Shown: positions 41,649 through 52,087, numbered from the stretch's first letter. The stretch is 64,000 nt of DNA from Zasmidium citrigriseum (GCA_002786025.1 NHNW01000028.1:62001-126000); one strand, 5' to 3'. Notes: a model not told the origin generated them from the letters alone. Numbers and translations are program-made.

Positions 41649-43590
41649 ATGGAGGAGAAAGAAGACGTCCATCCTGATCAGGTCGACCGAAAAGATGGCG
41701 ACGAACCTGACACTGCGTCTGATCACAACGAGCCGCAGGAAAATACCATCACGCAGCCACCTCAGCTGGAGCAGTCCGTCTCAATAGCAGCCTCCATGCA
41801 AGAGCAGCCTAGGCGCCAACTCGCTATCATGGTCTTCGTCAACCTCGCCCAGCTCATCCAAATGTACCCTTACGGCGCCGCGATCTCTACCGCGCTCTCC
41901 ATTGCAACCTTTCTACACAATGGCACTGAATCATCGACACAGATCATACCTCCTGGAGCGGAGAAGGAGATCAGTCACAATGCTGCCTGGATTGCAGCCG
42001 CATACCCTCTGACGCAAGGGACTTTTGTCCTCATGGGAGGCAGGCTGGGCGAGGTCTACGGTCACAAAGCCGTCCTGGTGGGGGCGTGTGTGTGGTGGTT
42101 GATCTGGAATCTCGTGAGCGGTTTCGCACCCGGCCTTGTCTCTCTCTGCGTTTTCCGTGGGCTATCAGGCATCGGTGGTGGTTTGATCACGCCCAACGCC
42201 GTGGCTTTGCTGGGGATCACGTTTCCGCCAGGCAAGAAGAGGAATCTGGCTATGGGTTTGTTCGGTGCCATGGCTCCCGTGGGTGCAGCCGGGGCGAGTG
42301 TAGTCGCCCCGTTGTTGGTGCAGCTGACGCAGTGGAAGTGGGAGTTCTTTTTCATTGTCATCGTCGGAGCGGTGGTGTTTTCGTTGATGGTGGCGAGTCT
42401 GCCTTGGGATCGACCTGTCGATGGAGAGGGGAAAGTCGACTGGGTGGGCGCCTACCTTGGGGTAGGTGGGCTCATTCTGTTCAACTTTGTCTGGAAGTGA
42501 GTACATCATTTCTCCCTGTCCATGAGAGACTTGGTGATACTGACTTCGATGATAGTCAAGCGCCAGGTGTTGGCTGGACAGAGCCATACATCTACATCCT
42601 CCTCATCATCTCGATCCTCCATCTCGCCGCCTTCATACTCTGGGAAGCCAAGTTCGCCCGCTCTCCAATTCTCCCCTTCGACATCTGGAAAGCACCCTCT
42701 TTCAAGCTCATGCTCCTGGTCGTCTTCTTCTCGTTCATGTCTTTGGGTATCTTCCTCTGGTATTTCACCCTGCTGGGCTTGAACATCCGAGGATACTCCC
42801 TCATCGAGAACGGAGCCAATTACCAGCCCCTTACGATCTTGGGCACCGTGGCAGCGTTCCTCTCGGCTTGGATGATTCCTCGATTACCAGCCCAATACAT
42901 CATCGCCATTGGGAACGTTGCACTACTCGTTTGCAATGTTCTCCTCGCAACGACGCCCCGACATCAGACGTACTGGGCCATGATGTTCCCGGCCATCATG
43001 GCAGCTGCCTTCACCGTAGACCTCATCTTCGCGGCCTCACAAATCATCGCCTCGGGCAGCGTGGGCGAGAAGCATCAAGGCGTTGCTGGATCGCTGATCG
43101 GTACGCTGCTGAGTTATGGACTGAGCACCGGACTGGGCTTCGCGGGTACGGTTGAGACGTATACGAATGATGGAGGGAAAGATTTGCTTGGTGGGTATCG
43201 ACATGCCCTTTATCTTGCCATCGGTATGGCCGGCTTCGGGTTGGTGGCTAGCCTGTTGTTCTTGAGGATGCCCAAGAACACCAAGGAGGGATGGGACGAA
43301 GGTCAAGAGGAGGGTGTCGGCAATGTGGCATATGCCATCCACCAGGGTGTGGAGTTCGGACCCATGAGAATGACCAAACGCCCGTGCTGCTCAATGTGCG
43401 ACTCTCTTAGGCACTGGTGCCATGGAGAAGCTGCCTTTCTTGAAGACCGAGATGACAAGGTGAGTCTTCGAGAGACTTCGCGTGTGCTATCTCGTTGGAT
43501 GGAGCTAAGCGGTCTTCGAAGTTCGACGAGCTGATGCGAGACCTTCTCCAAGTACCTTCCGCATTTGGAAGGAGGACTTCACAGGTTTAG
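41649..43590 (+). CDS. MFS transporter, DHA2-like, paralogue of the gene at 16.1 kb
   Basis: Exons 41649-42496, 42556-43459 and 43522-43590 give 606 residues. A charged N-terminus precedes the membrane part. MFS motif A reads GRLGEVYGHKAVLVG, and the antiporter-type motif is GAMAPVGAAGASVVAPLL. NQAPGVGW and GFAGTVETYTNDGG parallel the first transporter. The last intron is optional: without it, translation ends at 43534 with a different tail. The donor GTGAGT, a CTAAG-type branch site and phase agree with splicing, which adds a 22-residue C-terminus. It probably exports a small molecule, and its position 0.45 kb after PAL makes an aromatic acid an attractive but untested substrate. Confidence 0.85.
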
Positions 43591-44477
43591 CAAGTTACAC
43601 TTCAAGCCTAGCACCAGAAGGGACGTTCTCGGAAGTTTACCATCGGCAGTATTCCAGATCTGTCACGGCAGAGCTCGTAACTGTGGTTGTGGCTAGCTGA
43701 GCTGAAGCTCTGTGGTTTGTACTTTCAGAGACGTGTTGGTCACCGACTTGCTTTCGACTGCGACAAGTAAGTGATCGTTGCTGGACATCGGCTCGGCAGG
43801 AATGAGAATGGAGAGACTCTCTCACTAATGGAAGTTGAACAGGGGTTCGCACGATGATGTTCACTGGCATATGCATTGTACCTGATCTGCAGCCAGATCC
43901 GGATCTCACGGGAATACCAAGCACCTCTATAAGCTTCTGTAAGTCTCAGCCTCGTTGCGGGGTTGCCACGCTGGAGAACTCTTCGAGAACACCTTCCATT
44001 GAACGAACATCTCTTTAGGTTCTCGGGACATCTACGCCATGCGCCCAGAGCCAGACATCAGGTACGCTGGTGGTCTCAAAGAGACCCTCTCTCTGCCGCT
44101 CGCCGACGGCCGCGCCGTCGCCCTTCTCGCGCATGACAAACGGACTGAAACGTGAGTGGTATGGTTGGTGCCACTTCTGACCGAGAGCCGGCCCAATGCA
44201 GCTACCCAGTCCATCGCGAACGAGATCCAGACCTCTAAGCGCTGTGCATTTGAACAAGCAGACTTCGGGGGCGTCCAAACATGGCCAGCCAGACGGACAC
44301 CCTCCATCACGAGAGACGCGAGAGTGGCGCCGTCACAACTCAGTTCTGTTACTCTTTCCATCTTCGCTTCAAAGTGAGGCCGCACATTATGCACAGCTCG
44401 AGGCCAGCATATAAGATGGACGGCCCTCCCGCCTATTCTCTGCCTTACAAGAAGGACAAGTTACAAGTCTCGCCGTC
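43591..44477. other. Intergenic upstream of the secreted-protein gene
   Basis: 887 bases with no supported gene. A TATAAG element near 44408 lies about 70 bases before the ATG of the secreted-protein gene and may be its TATA box. Confidence 0.4.
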
Positions 44478-45411
44478 ATGAAGGTCTCCAGCCTCCTCAT
44501 CAACGCCTTCTTGGCAAGCACCGTCTCGGCCGGCTGGATCGTACGCACAACTCATTCTCAATTGCAGCTTCTTGAGCTAATCGTCGGCAGTATCCTTCCA
44601 AGTCCTGGCGATACATCACCCAAACCCTCCCTGGATCTAGCTACCGCAAGCGCGATGCCGCCGACCCTGTACGATCACCTACTGATCCTCTCCCCAAAAC
44701 AACAAACCCTCGTGCTAACGAGAGCAGCTTTCGGAACGTCTTGTCGAGCGAGGTGGTGGGGATCTGTACAAGGCATGCAGCACCCTGAACATGGTGAGCA
44801 AGTACAACAAGTACCCGATCAATGGGCTCTCCGTCGGCGGAGCCTCCATCGAGAACGATCCAAGAGGCAGAACCCCCATCGATTACAATTCGTACACGAC
44901 CAACTCTGCATATGGGTGTTGCGTGCTCGCGCAGCAGATGTCCGACTCGGCGGGATTCTACTACATCAGCGCCCCTGGTCAATACTACGGTCTTTTCGGC
45001 CAAGGCAATAACTGTCTCATCATCACCACACAGTCAGTCTCTTCCACACATCGAATTTGTATTGAACTGGCCCGCGGACTGATCAACGCAGATTCTGCCA
45101 GTACCCAACCACCCAGACCATCATTCTCGGCGCACAGTACAACGGCAGCGAGCCGCGCGGCACGTCGTATGGCAACTGTGAGTGTTTCTACCCGGTGCGC
45201 GCAATCAGCGCGGCTAACGGTTGTAGATATGGGCAATGGACGCTGCGGACCTGGCTTTACCGTCGCGCAGGACACTCGCGATGGCTCTGTCTGCGCTTCG
45301 GGTGAAGCTCTCAGTCTCGTCAATGGTAGTTATTCTGCAGCGTCCGCGAGCGCTTGCAGTTACACTGGTCCCGGAACACCAGACCTTGGAGGCCCTACTC
45401 CTGCTGGATAA
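44478..45411 (+). CDS. Secreted cysteine-containing protein with a propeptide
   Basis: Five exons, 44478-44540, 44591-44668, 44728-45032, 45092-45177 and 45227-45411, join in phase to 238 residues. Exon 1 is a signal peptide ending near STVSAGW. Exon 2 ends in a dibasic SYRKRD, a likely Kex2 site. The mature region has eight cysteines, including a Cys-Cys pair in YGCCVLAQQ and later single cysteines, and Gly/Tyr/Asn-rich stretches. The final 40 residues are Ser/Ala/Gly/Pro-rich. No enzyme motif is recognised. Four short introns with good branch sites (for example GCTAAC at 44713) support the model. It could be a cell-wall protein or an effector; I do not recognise the family. Confidence 0.78.
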
Positions 45412-45723
45412 GCTCGACCTTGCACGACGGAATGAGCGAGAGTCCCTGACCAGAATAATCGTTGACAGAGATGAGCGCATGGAACCTCCGGTTTGCTTGT
45501 CTGCCGGTAGCTTATGAGGTATGATGAACAAATCGTCAGTATTGTTGTCCAGAAGTTCGAGTGACGATCCTGCATTTGGCCTCATGCGTACGCTTTCTTC
45601 TGGCCAGATATCAAGATCGAGCTTGGGCGAATAAGAGGATGGTGTGGTGCTTTCCAGAGACGTTGAAAATCCTTTGATCAAAGAAATTGAGGTTGTCCCA
45701 ATCGTGACTTTCGTTGTCGATGT
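45412..45723. other. Convergent intergenic, no gene seen
   Basis: 312 bases between the secreted-protein stop and the RCY1 stop. No feature is recognised. Confidence 0.4.
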
Positions 45724-48699
45724 CTACATGATCGTGCATCCAACGCCATACATGGCCCTTTCAACATCGCCCTTGACGAGGTACCAATCCGCTCTCCTCT
45801 CAGCGAACTCATAGACCTCCTCGGCGGGGAAAATCCCATGATATCTCTGCGAATCCGCAATGATGGTAGCCAATTCTTTCGATTGCAGACTCGTCGAGCT
45901 GGCTTTCCCGGTCAAGATACTCCCTCTTTTGCCCGCTTTAGCATTGGACCCAAAGACACTCGCCGGCGGGTCGATATACACGAGATAGATCTGAGACATC
46001 TCTCGGAGCGCTTCGAAGTACGGCATTAAGGGCTTCTGCTTCAATGTAGTGATGAAGGCGTGGTAGTGGTTAATGTCGGAGATCAGTTTTACGGCGCCGT
46101 CGACGGAGATGCGTTGTCTTTTGAAGTGTTTGCAGAGAGCGCCGAAGAGGCGGAGACCGACTTCTTGGTTGAAGACGTCCAGCATGTTCTTGTCAGTACT
46201 ACCGACCAGCATGCCGGTATGCCCTGAGACCATGTCGACTACTTGCTTGGCGGTTGCTGATGGACCGATGTCGACGTCTGCTGGATTTGTGACATTGAAA
46301 TCGCCCGGGCTTTGAGTCGTCGCGCAGATGTATTCGACTTCATCGATGAGGACGTCGATGCCTTTGTTGAGACCAGCTGCAACACGTTCATCCAGCATCT
46401 GCTCGAACTTTTTCTTTTCCTTCACACCAGCCGCCAAGAAGTCGTCTGATTCCAGCAACTTGGTATTGACAAGCTCCTGAGTGTAGAAGACGTCTATCAT
46501 TTGTTGAATCAAGTCTCCAACGTTGACCAGCTCTAAGAATGTGACCAGAGGCTCGACACCAATATGTGTGCTGGGATCAGTCGTTGATTCTGACTTAAAC
46601 TTGCGGACCTCTCTCGGGTTGTAGTCACCAAGATGTCCCACGGCCTTGTCGAACCCGTTCTTAACGTGTCGATTGCCAAGGATATCGAGCAGCGTCACGA
46701 AGATACGCTCGCACTGCTTCTTGGCTTCGTCGCCATCACTGCCGCCCATCTGAACCATCATTGCTGTTCGCTCTATTGAGGCTTTGGCCAGATGTGTCAG
46801 ATTAAGCGCGACCTCAATGCTGAAGAGAGACTTGATGCCTTCCAGTCGTGAGTTCATGATGGCAGTCTTCGCCGCTAGCTCTGTCGTGGGAGGGTCTTGA
46901 GAAGGTGTGACGGATCGTGGAGGCGGTGTCGAGCTTGTCAGTGTCGGAGTTCTAGGTCGCGACGCAGATGGGTTGTACGAGGTGTCGATAGAGTCCAAGT
47001 GTGCAGATGATCGAGATGCGATGTTTGTTGCTTTCGTGGTTGCGAAGGGCGACGACATTGGGAATGTTGGTAGCGCATTGACTGGCATCATGACCACTTT
47101 CTTGAACGAAGACAAGAAGTCTCGCTTAGCCGCCTGTCGATTAACGTTCGACATGAAGAATGACTCCGTTGATGCTTCTTGCTCTGATAGTTGCTTCTCC
47201 CATGCGTCCACCTCGTAGCTGGCCTTGGTGGTGAAGTTCTGGAACTCTTCGGCAAGGAAGAGATCAATGTGCTTTTCGAAACACTTGACAATCGTCTTCC
47301 TCGAAGCCTCCACAAAGTCGGGCGGTGAAGCTTTGGTGGGCTTCAGGGAGGCCACCAAGCGCAGAGCCTGTGCAAATGTACCAGCGACGGCTTTGACATA
47401 GGTCTCGATCCCTCGTTCATGCGCCTCGTCAAAGAGCGATGTCAGATAGTCAGACACGACGGTTTCACACAGTCGTGTCCAGAAAGGTGTAAGAACGTCT
47501 ACCGAAAGGGGAAAGACTCTGTCGATGATATCGGCCTGTTGTACCATGGTGGAAGCTAACTGTTCGAAGAATCGCTGGGAAGGATTGAGGTCGACATGTC
47601 CAGGTGCCACATCTTGTAGGCACTGCAAAGGGTCCCCTATCCGCTGGGTTCTGGTCATAATCGGGTGATTGGAAATGAACGAGTCTATGCCGGCGTTGCC
47701 TCCATTCAGTGTCACCAACACATGCGCATATCTTTGCATCCGTCCAGGAACGTCGTCAGCTGCGTAGCCTTGTTCGAACTCTTGCAAGACTGCGTTCTCG
47801 AAGACACCCATCATAGTATTCAGTTTCTCGTCTCGTTGCTCCCAGCCATTCGCGAGATCGCATTGTGCAAATCTCTTGAGGTTTGATAATATTTGTGCCT
47901 GCTGCTCAGGATCGCGGTATGTGCGAAAGATCAGTGCATCAGAGTGTCCTTTCGTGCGCGCCAGATCAAGGTAGATGGGGGCCAGGGAGCCATATATCTT
48001 CCCAAACTCCTGCCTCGCATGGCCACGTATTGATCGTACCCGTTTAAATATCGTCAAAGCCGCAGCGGTATCCACAGATCCAGATGCGGTCTTTGCAGGT
48101 GAAGAAGGAGAGCCAGATACGGTGAGATCCTCGAAGCCGTCTGAAAGCGTGGCTTTCCTCTTGTGTTGCGGGGATTGTGGCTGTTCAAGAGACTTTCTAT
48201 ACCGCTGCTCTTCTACTCCAGCATCGAATAGTGTCACACTTCCAGCATGCCGCCGCCCGCTGGCGACTCCATTGGTCTGATGTACGGCCGTTTTCCTGCC
48301 CTCGTCCGCTTGCTTCAACTGAGCCTCGGTCTTCCTCTTCATGGCCTCTTCCACTCTCTGTCTCGCTTCTGCCTCATTCCAAGCACCCATCTGTTTCATC
48401 TTCTGTATCCATCTTGTGTCGTCGTACACCATCTCCTGGTACCTCCGCGAAACACGAGCAAAGCGCATCAAATCCGAGACGGGTAGGTAGTCCAGGATGG
48501 TCGCTATGAGCTCGGCGGGCAGGTACGGTTTCGATTCGACCATGGAGGTATTTCGCAAAGAAGCGAAGACATTCTCGTTGCTGCGCGCGGGGGCGCCATT
48601 GAGTTGGACTTTCTTGAGGTGTTCAAGGTGGGATGCGTTGCGGACATGGCGGGACTTGCTGGCGCTGTGACCGAGCGTAGGCGTGGACCGGCCGCTCAT
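45724..48699 (-). CDS. RCY1: Recyclin-type F-box / Sec10-like protein
   Basis: A single exon of 991 residues. After a Ser-rich N-terminus an F-box covers about residues 58-97 (PYLPAELIATILDYLP, then SDLMRFARVSRRY). A charged linker and a long helical Sec10-like region follow. The C-terminus ends in Cys-Thr-Ile-Met, a CaaX prenylation box, as in yeast Rcy1, whose C-terminal lipid places it on endosomal membranes. Recyclins bind Skp1 and act in endocytic recycling and polarised secretion. A Ser/Thr/Pro-rich insertion around residues 560-620 is probably phosphorylated. Length, domain order and CaaX box agree with the family. Confidence 0.9.
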   Translation of the reverse strand: MSGRSTPTLGHSASKSRHVRNASHLEHLKKVQLNGAPARSNENVFASLRNTSMVESKPYLPAELIATILDYLPVSDLMRFARVSRRYQEMVYDDTRWIQKMKQMGAWNEAEARQRVEEAMKRKTEAQLKQADEGRKTAVHQTNGVASGRRHAGSVTLFDAGVEEQRYRKSLEQPQSPQHKRKATLSDGFEDLTVSGSPSSPAKTASGSVDTAAALTIFKRVRSIRGHARQEFGKIYGSLAPIYLDLARTKGHSDALIFRTYRDPEQQAQILSNLKRFAQCDLANGWEQRDEKLNTMMGVFENAVLQEFEQGYAADDVPGRMQRYAHVLVTLNGGNAGIDSFISNHPIMTRTQRIGDPLQCLQDVAPGHVDLNPSQRFFEQLASTMVQQADIIDRVFPLSVDVLTPFWTRLCETVVSDYLTSLFDEAHERGIETYVKAVAGTFAQALRLVASLKPTKASPPDFVEASRKTIVKCFEKHIDLFLAEEFQNFTTKASYEVDAWEKQLSEQEASTESFFMSNVNRQAAKRDFLSSFKKVVMMPVNALPTFPMSSPFATTKATNIASRSSAHLDSIDTSYNPSASRPRTPTLTSSTPPPRSVTPSQDPPTTELAAKTAIMNSRLEGIKSLFSIEVALNLTHLAKASIERTAMMVQMGGSDGDEAKKQCERIFVTLLDILGNRHVKNGFDKAVGHLGDYNPREVRKFKSESTTDPSTHIGVEPLVTFLELVNVGDLIQQMIDVFYTQELVNTKLLESDDFLAAGVKEKKKFEQMLDERVAAGLNKGIDVLIDEVEYICATTQSPGDFNVTNPADVDIGPSATAKQVVDMVSGHTGMLVGSTDKNMLDVFNQEVGLRLFGALCKHFKRQRISVDGAVKLISDINHYHAFITTLKQKPLMPYFEALREMSQIYLVYIDPPASVFGSNAKAGKRGSILTGKASSTSLQSKELATIIADSQRYHGIFPAEEVYEFAERRADWYLVKGDVERAMYGVGCTIM

Positions 48700-49616
48700 G
48701 GTGGCAACAGAGCATGTTCAATCTGTTCAGAGCATTCTTTGGGTGTAGAGGGGCGGTTTGGGAGCTGACGTCGGCTGGAGAGTGATCGTCGCTTCCTTCA
48801 CATGCGAGTCTCGCGTGTCTTGGAATTGAGGGGTGTCTGAAGCTTGCTGAGACTACGCCGGATTAACGTTCTACCGGGAGACGTGGCGGAAAGGGGTCGC
48901 TACTTCACACTTCACGTCGACTCCCAACTCCAAACATCCCATCAATCTCTGTCAATTGATTCATCCGCCTCAAAATCTGGCCGATTAAGCAACCTCGCTC
49001 CTGTTCCATTGAATGCCAGCAGCCCTGCATGCACAGTATCTCATCTGTGCCAGCACCATCCGGATTTTGCCAGAAATCGCCGACGTCCAGATTCCCCTTG
49101 TCAGAACCTCCTGGACTCTATCCACTAGCTCACCGAGCCCAGCATGCCCCTTCAGTTGCCCGGGGAATTGGAGCATCGTGTGCCATGGTCCTCGACGAGG
49201 GCGATATGATCGTTTCTCAGCATACGCTAGAGAGCACGTTGATTCTATCATAGCAGAGTAAGAGGTCGTACTTACTACTGGAACTAACGAAGTTATCCCG
49301 CCAAATGGTGCAGTGCCAAGTGTGCTGGTATAATAGACCGTTAGGGTTATAGGCCCAGAGAGGACAGAAGACACGGGCTTCTATACGGAGTTCCAACTAC
49401 AGTTACCATCTTGCATATACAAGCAAGTCAATGCAGACGCGATTGGTACGTCCGTACACCGTCTCTCAGGCATACCGGCGTTGCGAGCTCGGATAGGACG
49501 ACATCCAGCGCAAGTGTCTCTTTCCAGGTCGATCTATAAAGGCCGCGCGAACCCTCTCTTACCCTCGAAATATTCCAACTCTACCTTTTCTACCTCACCA
49601 CTTCTCAACCTTCAAA
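48700..49616. other. Intergenic: RCY1 promoter and SCR-A promoter
   Basis: 917 bases. A TATAAA box at about 49534 lies some 80 bases before the SCR-A ATG. The 129-codon minus-strand frame in this stretch has no protein-like features. Confidence 0.4.
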
Positions 49617-49947
49617 ATGCAATTCTCCGCTGTCCTTACAACACTTCTGCTCGCCCTCGCGAGCGCTCATGAGCATCTTATCGATAGCCAGCAATTAGGA
49701 GCGCGAGCAGATACCTGCTACTGGACATGTGAGGAGGTGCGTTCACAACAACGACTTGTCTCTGTGGTCCACCATAAAAGCTGACATCGCATGTGCCAGT
49801 ATGGCGGCACGGTCCCGTGTGAATGCGGCGCGCGGTATAGCTGCGGTCAGGTAATATGGGAGTGTGTAAGTCTTCTCGTGGTGAGGTTGAGCGGTGTTGA
49901 CTTGAGACTGACTTGAGGAACGGAAGGGTTTTGGACCGACGATTTGA
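49617..49947 (+). CDS. SCR-A: small secreted six-cysteine protein
   Basis: Exons 49617-49736, 49800-49865 and 49918-49947 give about 71 residues. Exon 1 is a signal peptide (MQFSAVLTTLLLALASA) and a short propeptide ending LGAR, which resembles a Kex2-like LxxR site. The mature part has six cysteines spaced C-x3-C-x8-C-x-C-x5-C-x6-C, exactly as in SCR-B and SCR-C, including a shared GGxxxxCxCG core. The first intron follows a Glu codon and the second follows the sixth Cys in all three genes. The third exon is the least certain part. I know no named family with this spacing. It is a candidate effector or antimicrobial peptide. Confidence 0.72.
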
Positions 49948-50302
49948 TGGGCTTAGAAGAGAGTTGGGCGGATGATTTGGTGTTGTGGTTTGGTCGATGC
50001 ATCGAGTATGTATGGCAGTTCATATAATGGAAAGGACAAGGAGTCTACCGGAAGAGAAGACGAGAGCTTGCATTGAATGTTTCCTAACTGGTTCCCATTC
50101 TCTTCATTTGTCTGCTGCTTCATTTGATGGTTATGTTTTCCTTTGCTTGCTGATGCCCTTGCGGCTGAAGTAGATGATGCTACCTAGGCGACATCCCTCT
50201 CCAAGAGAAGAAAAGGACATTGACTAGCAACGAAACGAAAGGTCGGATCAATTACCACCACTACTCATACCAACGACAAGACGCCAGTCTCGCCGACACC
50301 TC

Positions 50303-50503
50303 TTAGCCGAACCGCTTTGACGGGAAACACGTCTCCCACTCATCCCCGTACAACGCAAGTAGCACGAAGTTATGCACAGCCTGACGAACGGACATGACAT
50401 CGATGTGATGTCTCGAACACGGGATACCAATGCCCCCATTCACACACCGCAACCCCAGATTATAAATTCGAACAGGTGCCCCATATCGCCAAAACCTCGG
50501 CAT
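50303..50503 (-). pseudogene. Possible gene fragment, 66 codons
   Basis: This frame begins with ATG and reads with protein-like composition, for example GAPVRIYNLGLRCVNGGIG and a later VRQAVHNFVLLALYGDEW. It has no partner exons that I can join with confidence and no recognised domain. It may be a remnant of a degraded gene next to the repeat-rich edge. Chance cannot be excluded. Confidence 0.25.
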
Positions 50504-50597
50504 GCTGGTTCGAAGTCGAATTCATGGTCAGTCTTTGGGCTTTGACTCTCGCAATCGTATATGAAGGACCAGTATAGCTAGTCAAGTTGGAAGGCGT

Positions 50598-50657
50598 CCA
50601 ATGTGTTCAGTCGGTCGCTCTCCGGCCGTCTACAGTAGTCCATAGTCCTTGGCAAAG
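50598..50657 (+). repeat. Duplicated promoter block, copy 1 (SCR-B)
   Basis: About 60 bases starting CCAATG and including GGTCGCTCTCCGG and CCTTGGCA. The block matches 51926-51980 upstream of SCR-C at most positions. It lies about 100-150 bases before the SCR-B ATG, suggesting that the duplication copied promoter and gene together. Confidence 0.65.
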
Positions 50658-50751
50658 TCTGGCCCCTTGCCTTGATACATTAAGACAGACGATACCCCAT
50701 CATCTACTGTCCATCATTGCCAAAAGCTCACTCCAGAGGATCCCATCAAAA

Positions 50752-51197
50752 ATGTATTTCCAAACCCTCCTCACGACCCTTCTCTTCTCTCTCCTTGCGA
50801 GCGTCCACGCAAATCCTTTGGGGGAAAGCCAACAACTGGAAGAGCGCCAGAATAGGCCTTGCATGTGGGATTGCGCAGAGGTGCGTCGTGGCAGAGCCGG
50901 TCTCATTATCAATATTACTCCGCATTGCTAATGTCTCGATCCGATAGTATGGCGGCAGGAATAATTGTATTTGTGGCGAGAGATATGTCTGTGAGGGTAA
51001 GATCTGGGTTTGCGTAAGTCATCAACCGGGGTATTCAGAGCGTGGCCTGGGCTGACTTGTAGAATAGGGAAAGGGATGGGAGTAGTGACCGGCTTGGCGA
51101 AGAGGCGTGGCGAAGGAATGTATCTTGTCGTCGGCCGGTAGTCCACCGGATTAGCACCTTCTCACTCGATCGTTCTCCCCTGTATTGTGCGTTATAG
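50752..51197 (+). CDS. SCR-B: small secreted six-cysteine protein, 3' end inside a MITE
   Basis: Exons 50752-50880, 50948-51013 and 51063-51197 give about 109 residues. The signal peptide (MYFQTLLTTLLFSLLASVHA) is followed by a propeptide ending LEER, then the six-cysteine core C-x3-C-x8-C-x-C-x5-C-x6-C. The core is close to that of SCR-C (NCICGERYVC in both). The reading frame of the third exon runs into the left inverted repeat of the element at 51141-51527 and stops at 51195, so the last 19 codons derive from transposon DNA. If the second intron were retained, translation would end soon after the sixth Cys. The C-terminus is therefore uncertain; the core is well supported. Confidence 0.7.
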
Positions 51198-51527
51198 CGT
51201 GTGGCAAAGGAAATGATCTGTGGCAGTGCCGGCTTTACTCTTTAAGCAAGCGTCCAGCGTGAAACCGCCTAGGCTAGGCTCTCCGCGTTATCTAAGCCCT
51301 AAGCGGCAACGAACAAAGCTAAGTTTCTGCTCGTCGTGTGCGTTCAACGCACCGATCGAGTGAGAATTAAGCAGCTTTTAGCGTGCTGCGTTCTCGTCTT
51401 ATTACCTCATCGCCGCCTTAAACTAAGTTAGGCAATGCGACTTCGGCTGCACCGCCATCGCTGCCACACGCTACAACGCACATTGCAAGGGTAGAACGAT
51501 CGAGTCAAAGTTGCTAATCCGGTGGAG
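51141..51527. mobile_element. MITE-like element with about 65-nt terminal inverted repeats
   Basis: The left arm (51141-51206) and the reverse complement of the right arm (51462-51527) agree over about 65 positions with few mismatches. Both start with TCCACCGGATTAGCA after the first base. The element is 387 bases long, has no coding capacity and is flanked by TA on both sides (51139-51140 and 51528-51529), a target-site duplication typical of Tc1/mariner/Fot1-type elements. No transposase is in the window. It sits at the end of SCR-B. Confidence 0.75.
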
Positions 51528-51573
51528 TAAACGAATCGAAAGGCTTCGGCAGGCTCCATTGAGACCCTCCTCC

Positions 51574-51705
51574 TTCCGGTCAAACTGGAAGTTTAGCTCT
51601 CTCCACGAGAGTGCGCGAATCTAAGCCACTAGAGGGCTTGTTATACTCTTAGCCCTTCTCGAGAAAGCTGGGGATTGCTAGAGGCATCTTCTACTTTGAC
51701 CGGAA
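51574..51705. mobile_element. Second short inverted-repeat element
   Basis: TTCCGGTCAAACTGGAAG at 51574-51591 pairs with the reverse complement of 51688-51705 with two mismatches. The interior is 96 bases without coding capacity. It may be another MITE or a decayed fragment. A target-site duplication is not clear. Confidence 0.45.
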
Positions 51706-51925
51706 TACCGAGGGTACAGTATGGCTCTGTCTCCCGATGCATGGAGTCCGGGGAACACTTCCTCATTCGCACCCCAGCACAGCCTTATGACTGCCCTCAT
51801 AGCGCGAGATCCTCGGTATCGTCGATCGAATCTCATTATCCGCATGCTTGGTCTCTTCGCACCGAATCCGTAATCTTTGACTTTATCGCAGACGTAAGAC
51901 CTTAAAGATCCAAGCCGAATCACAT

Positions 51926-51980
51926 CCAATGCATCCAGCTGGTCGCTCTCCGGATATCATGGTCCATGCTCCTTGGCAGA
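51926..51980 (+). repeat. Duplicated promoter block, copy 2 (SCR-C)
   Basis: The counterpart of 50598-50657. It shares CCAATG, GGTCGCTCTCCGG and CTCCTTGGCA at matching spacing. A TATAAA follows at about 52018, some 70 bases before the SCR-C ATG. Confidence 0.65.
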
Positions 51981-52087
51981 GATGGTATGAGAATATCATG
52001 CTTGCTTGCATGTACATATAAACCGGCAGCTCGTTCCCATCTCTTTGCAATTGGCACAGCTCATATCTTCTACAATCGACAGCGAAG

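Larger units (their letters stand above)
49948..50751. other. Intergenic between SCR-A and SCR-B
   Basis: 0.8 kb. A minus-strand 66-codon frame at 50303-50503 reads like a real protein fragment (see its own entry). The part from 50598 is the SCR-B promoter, which resembles the SCR-C promoter. Confidence 0.4.
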
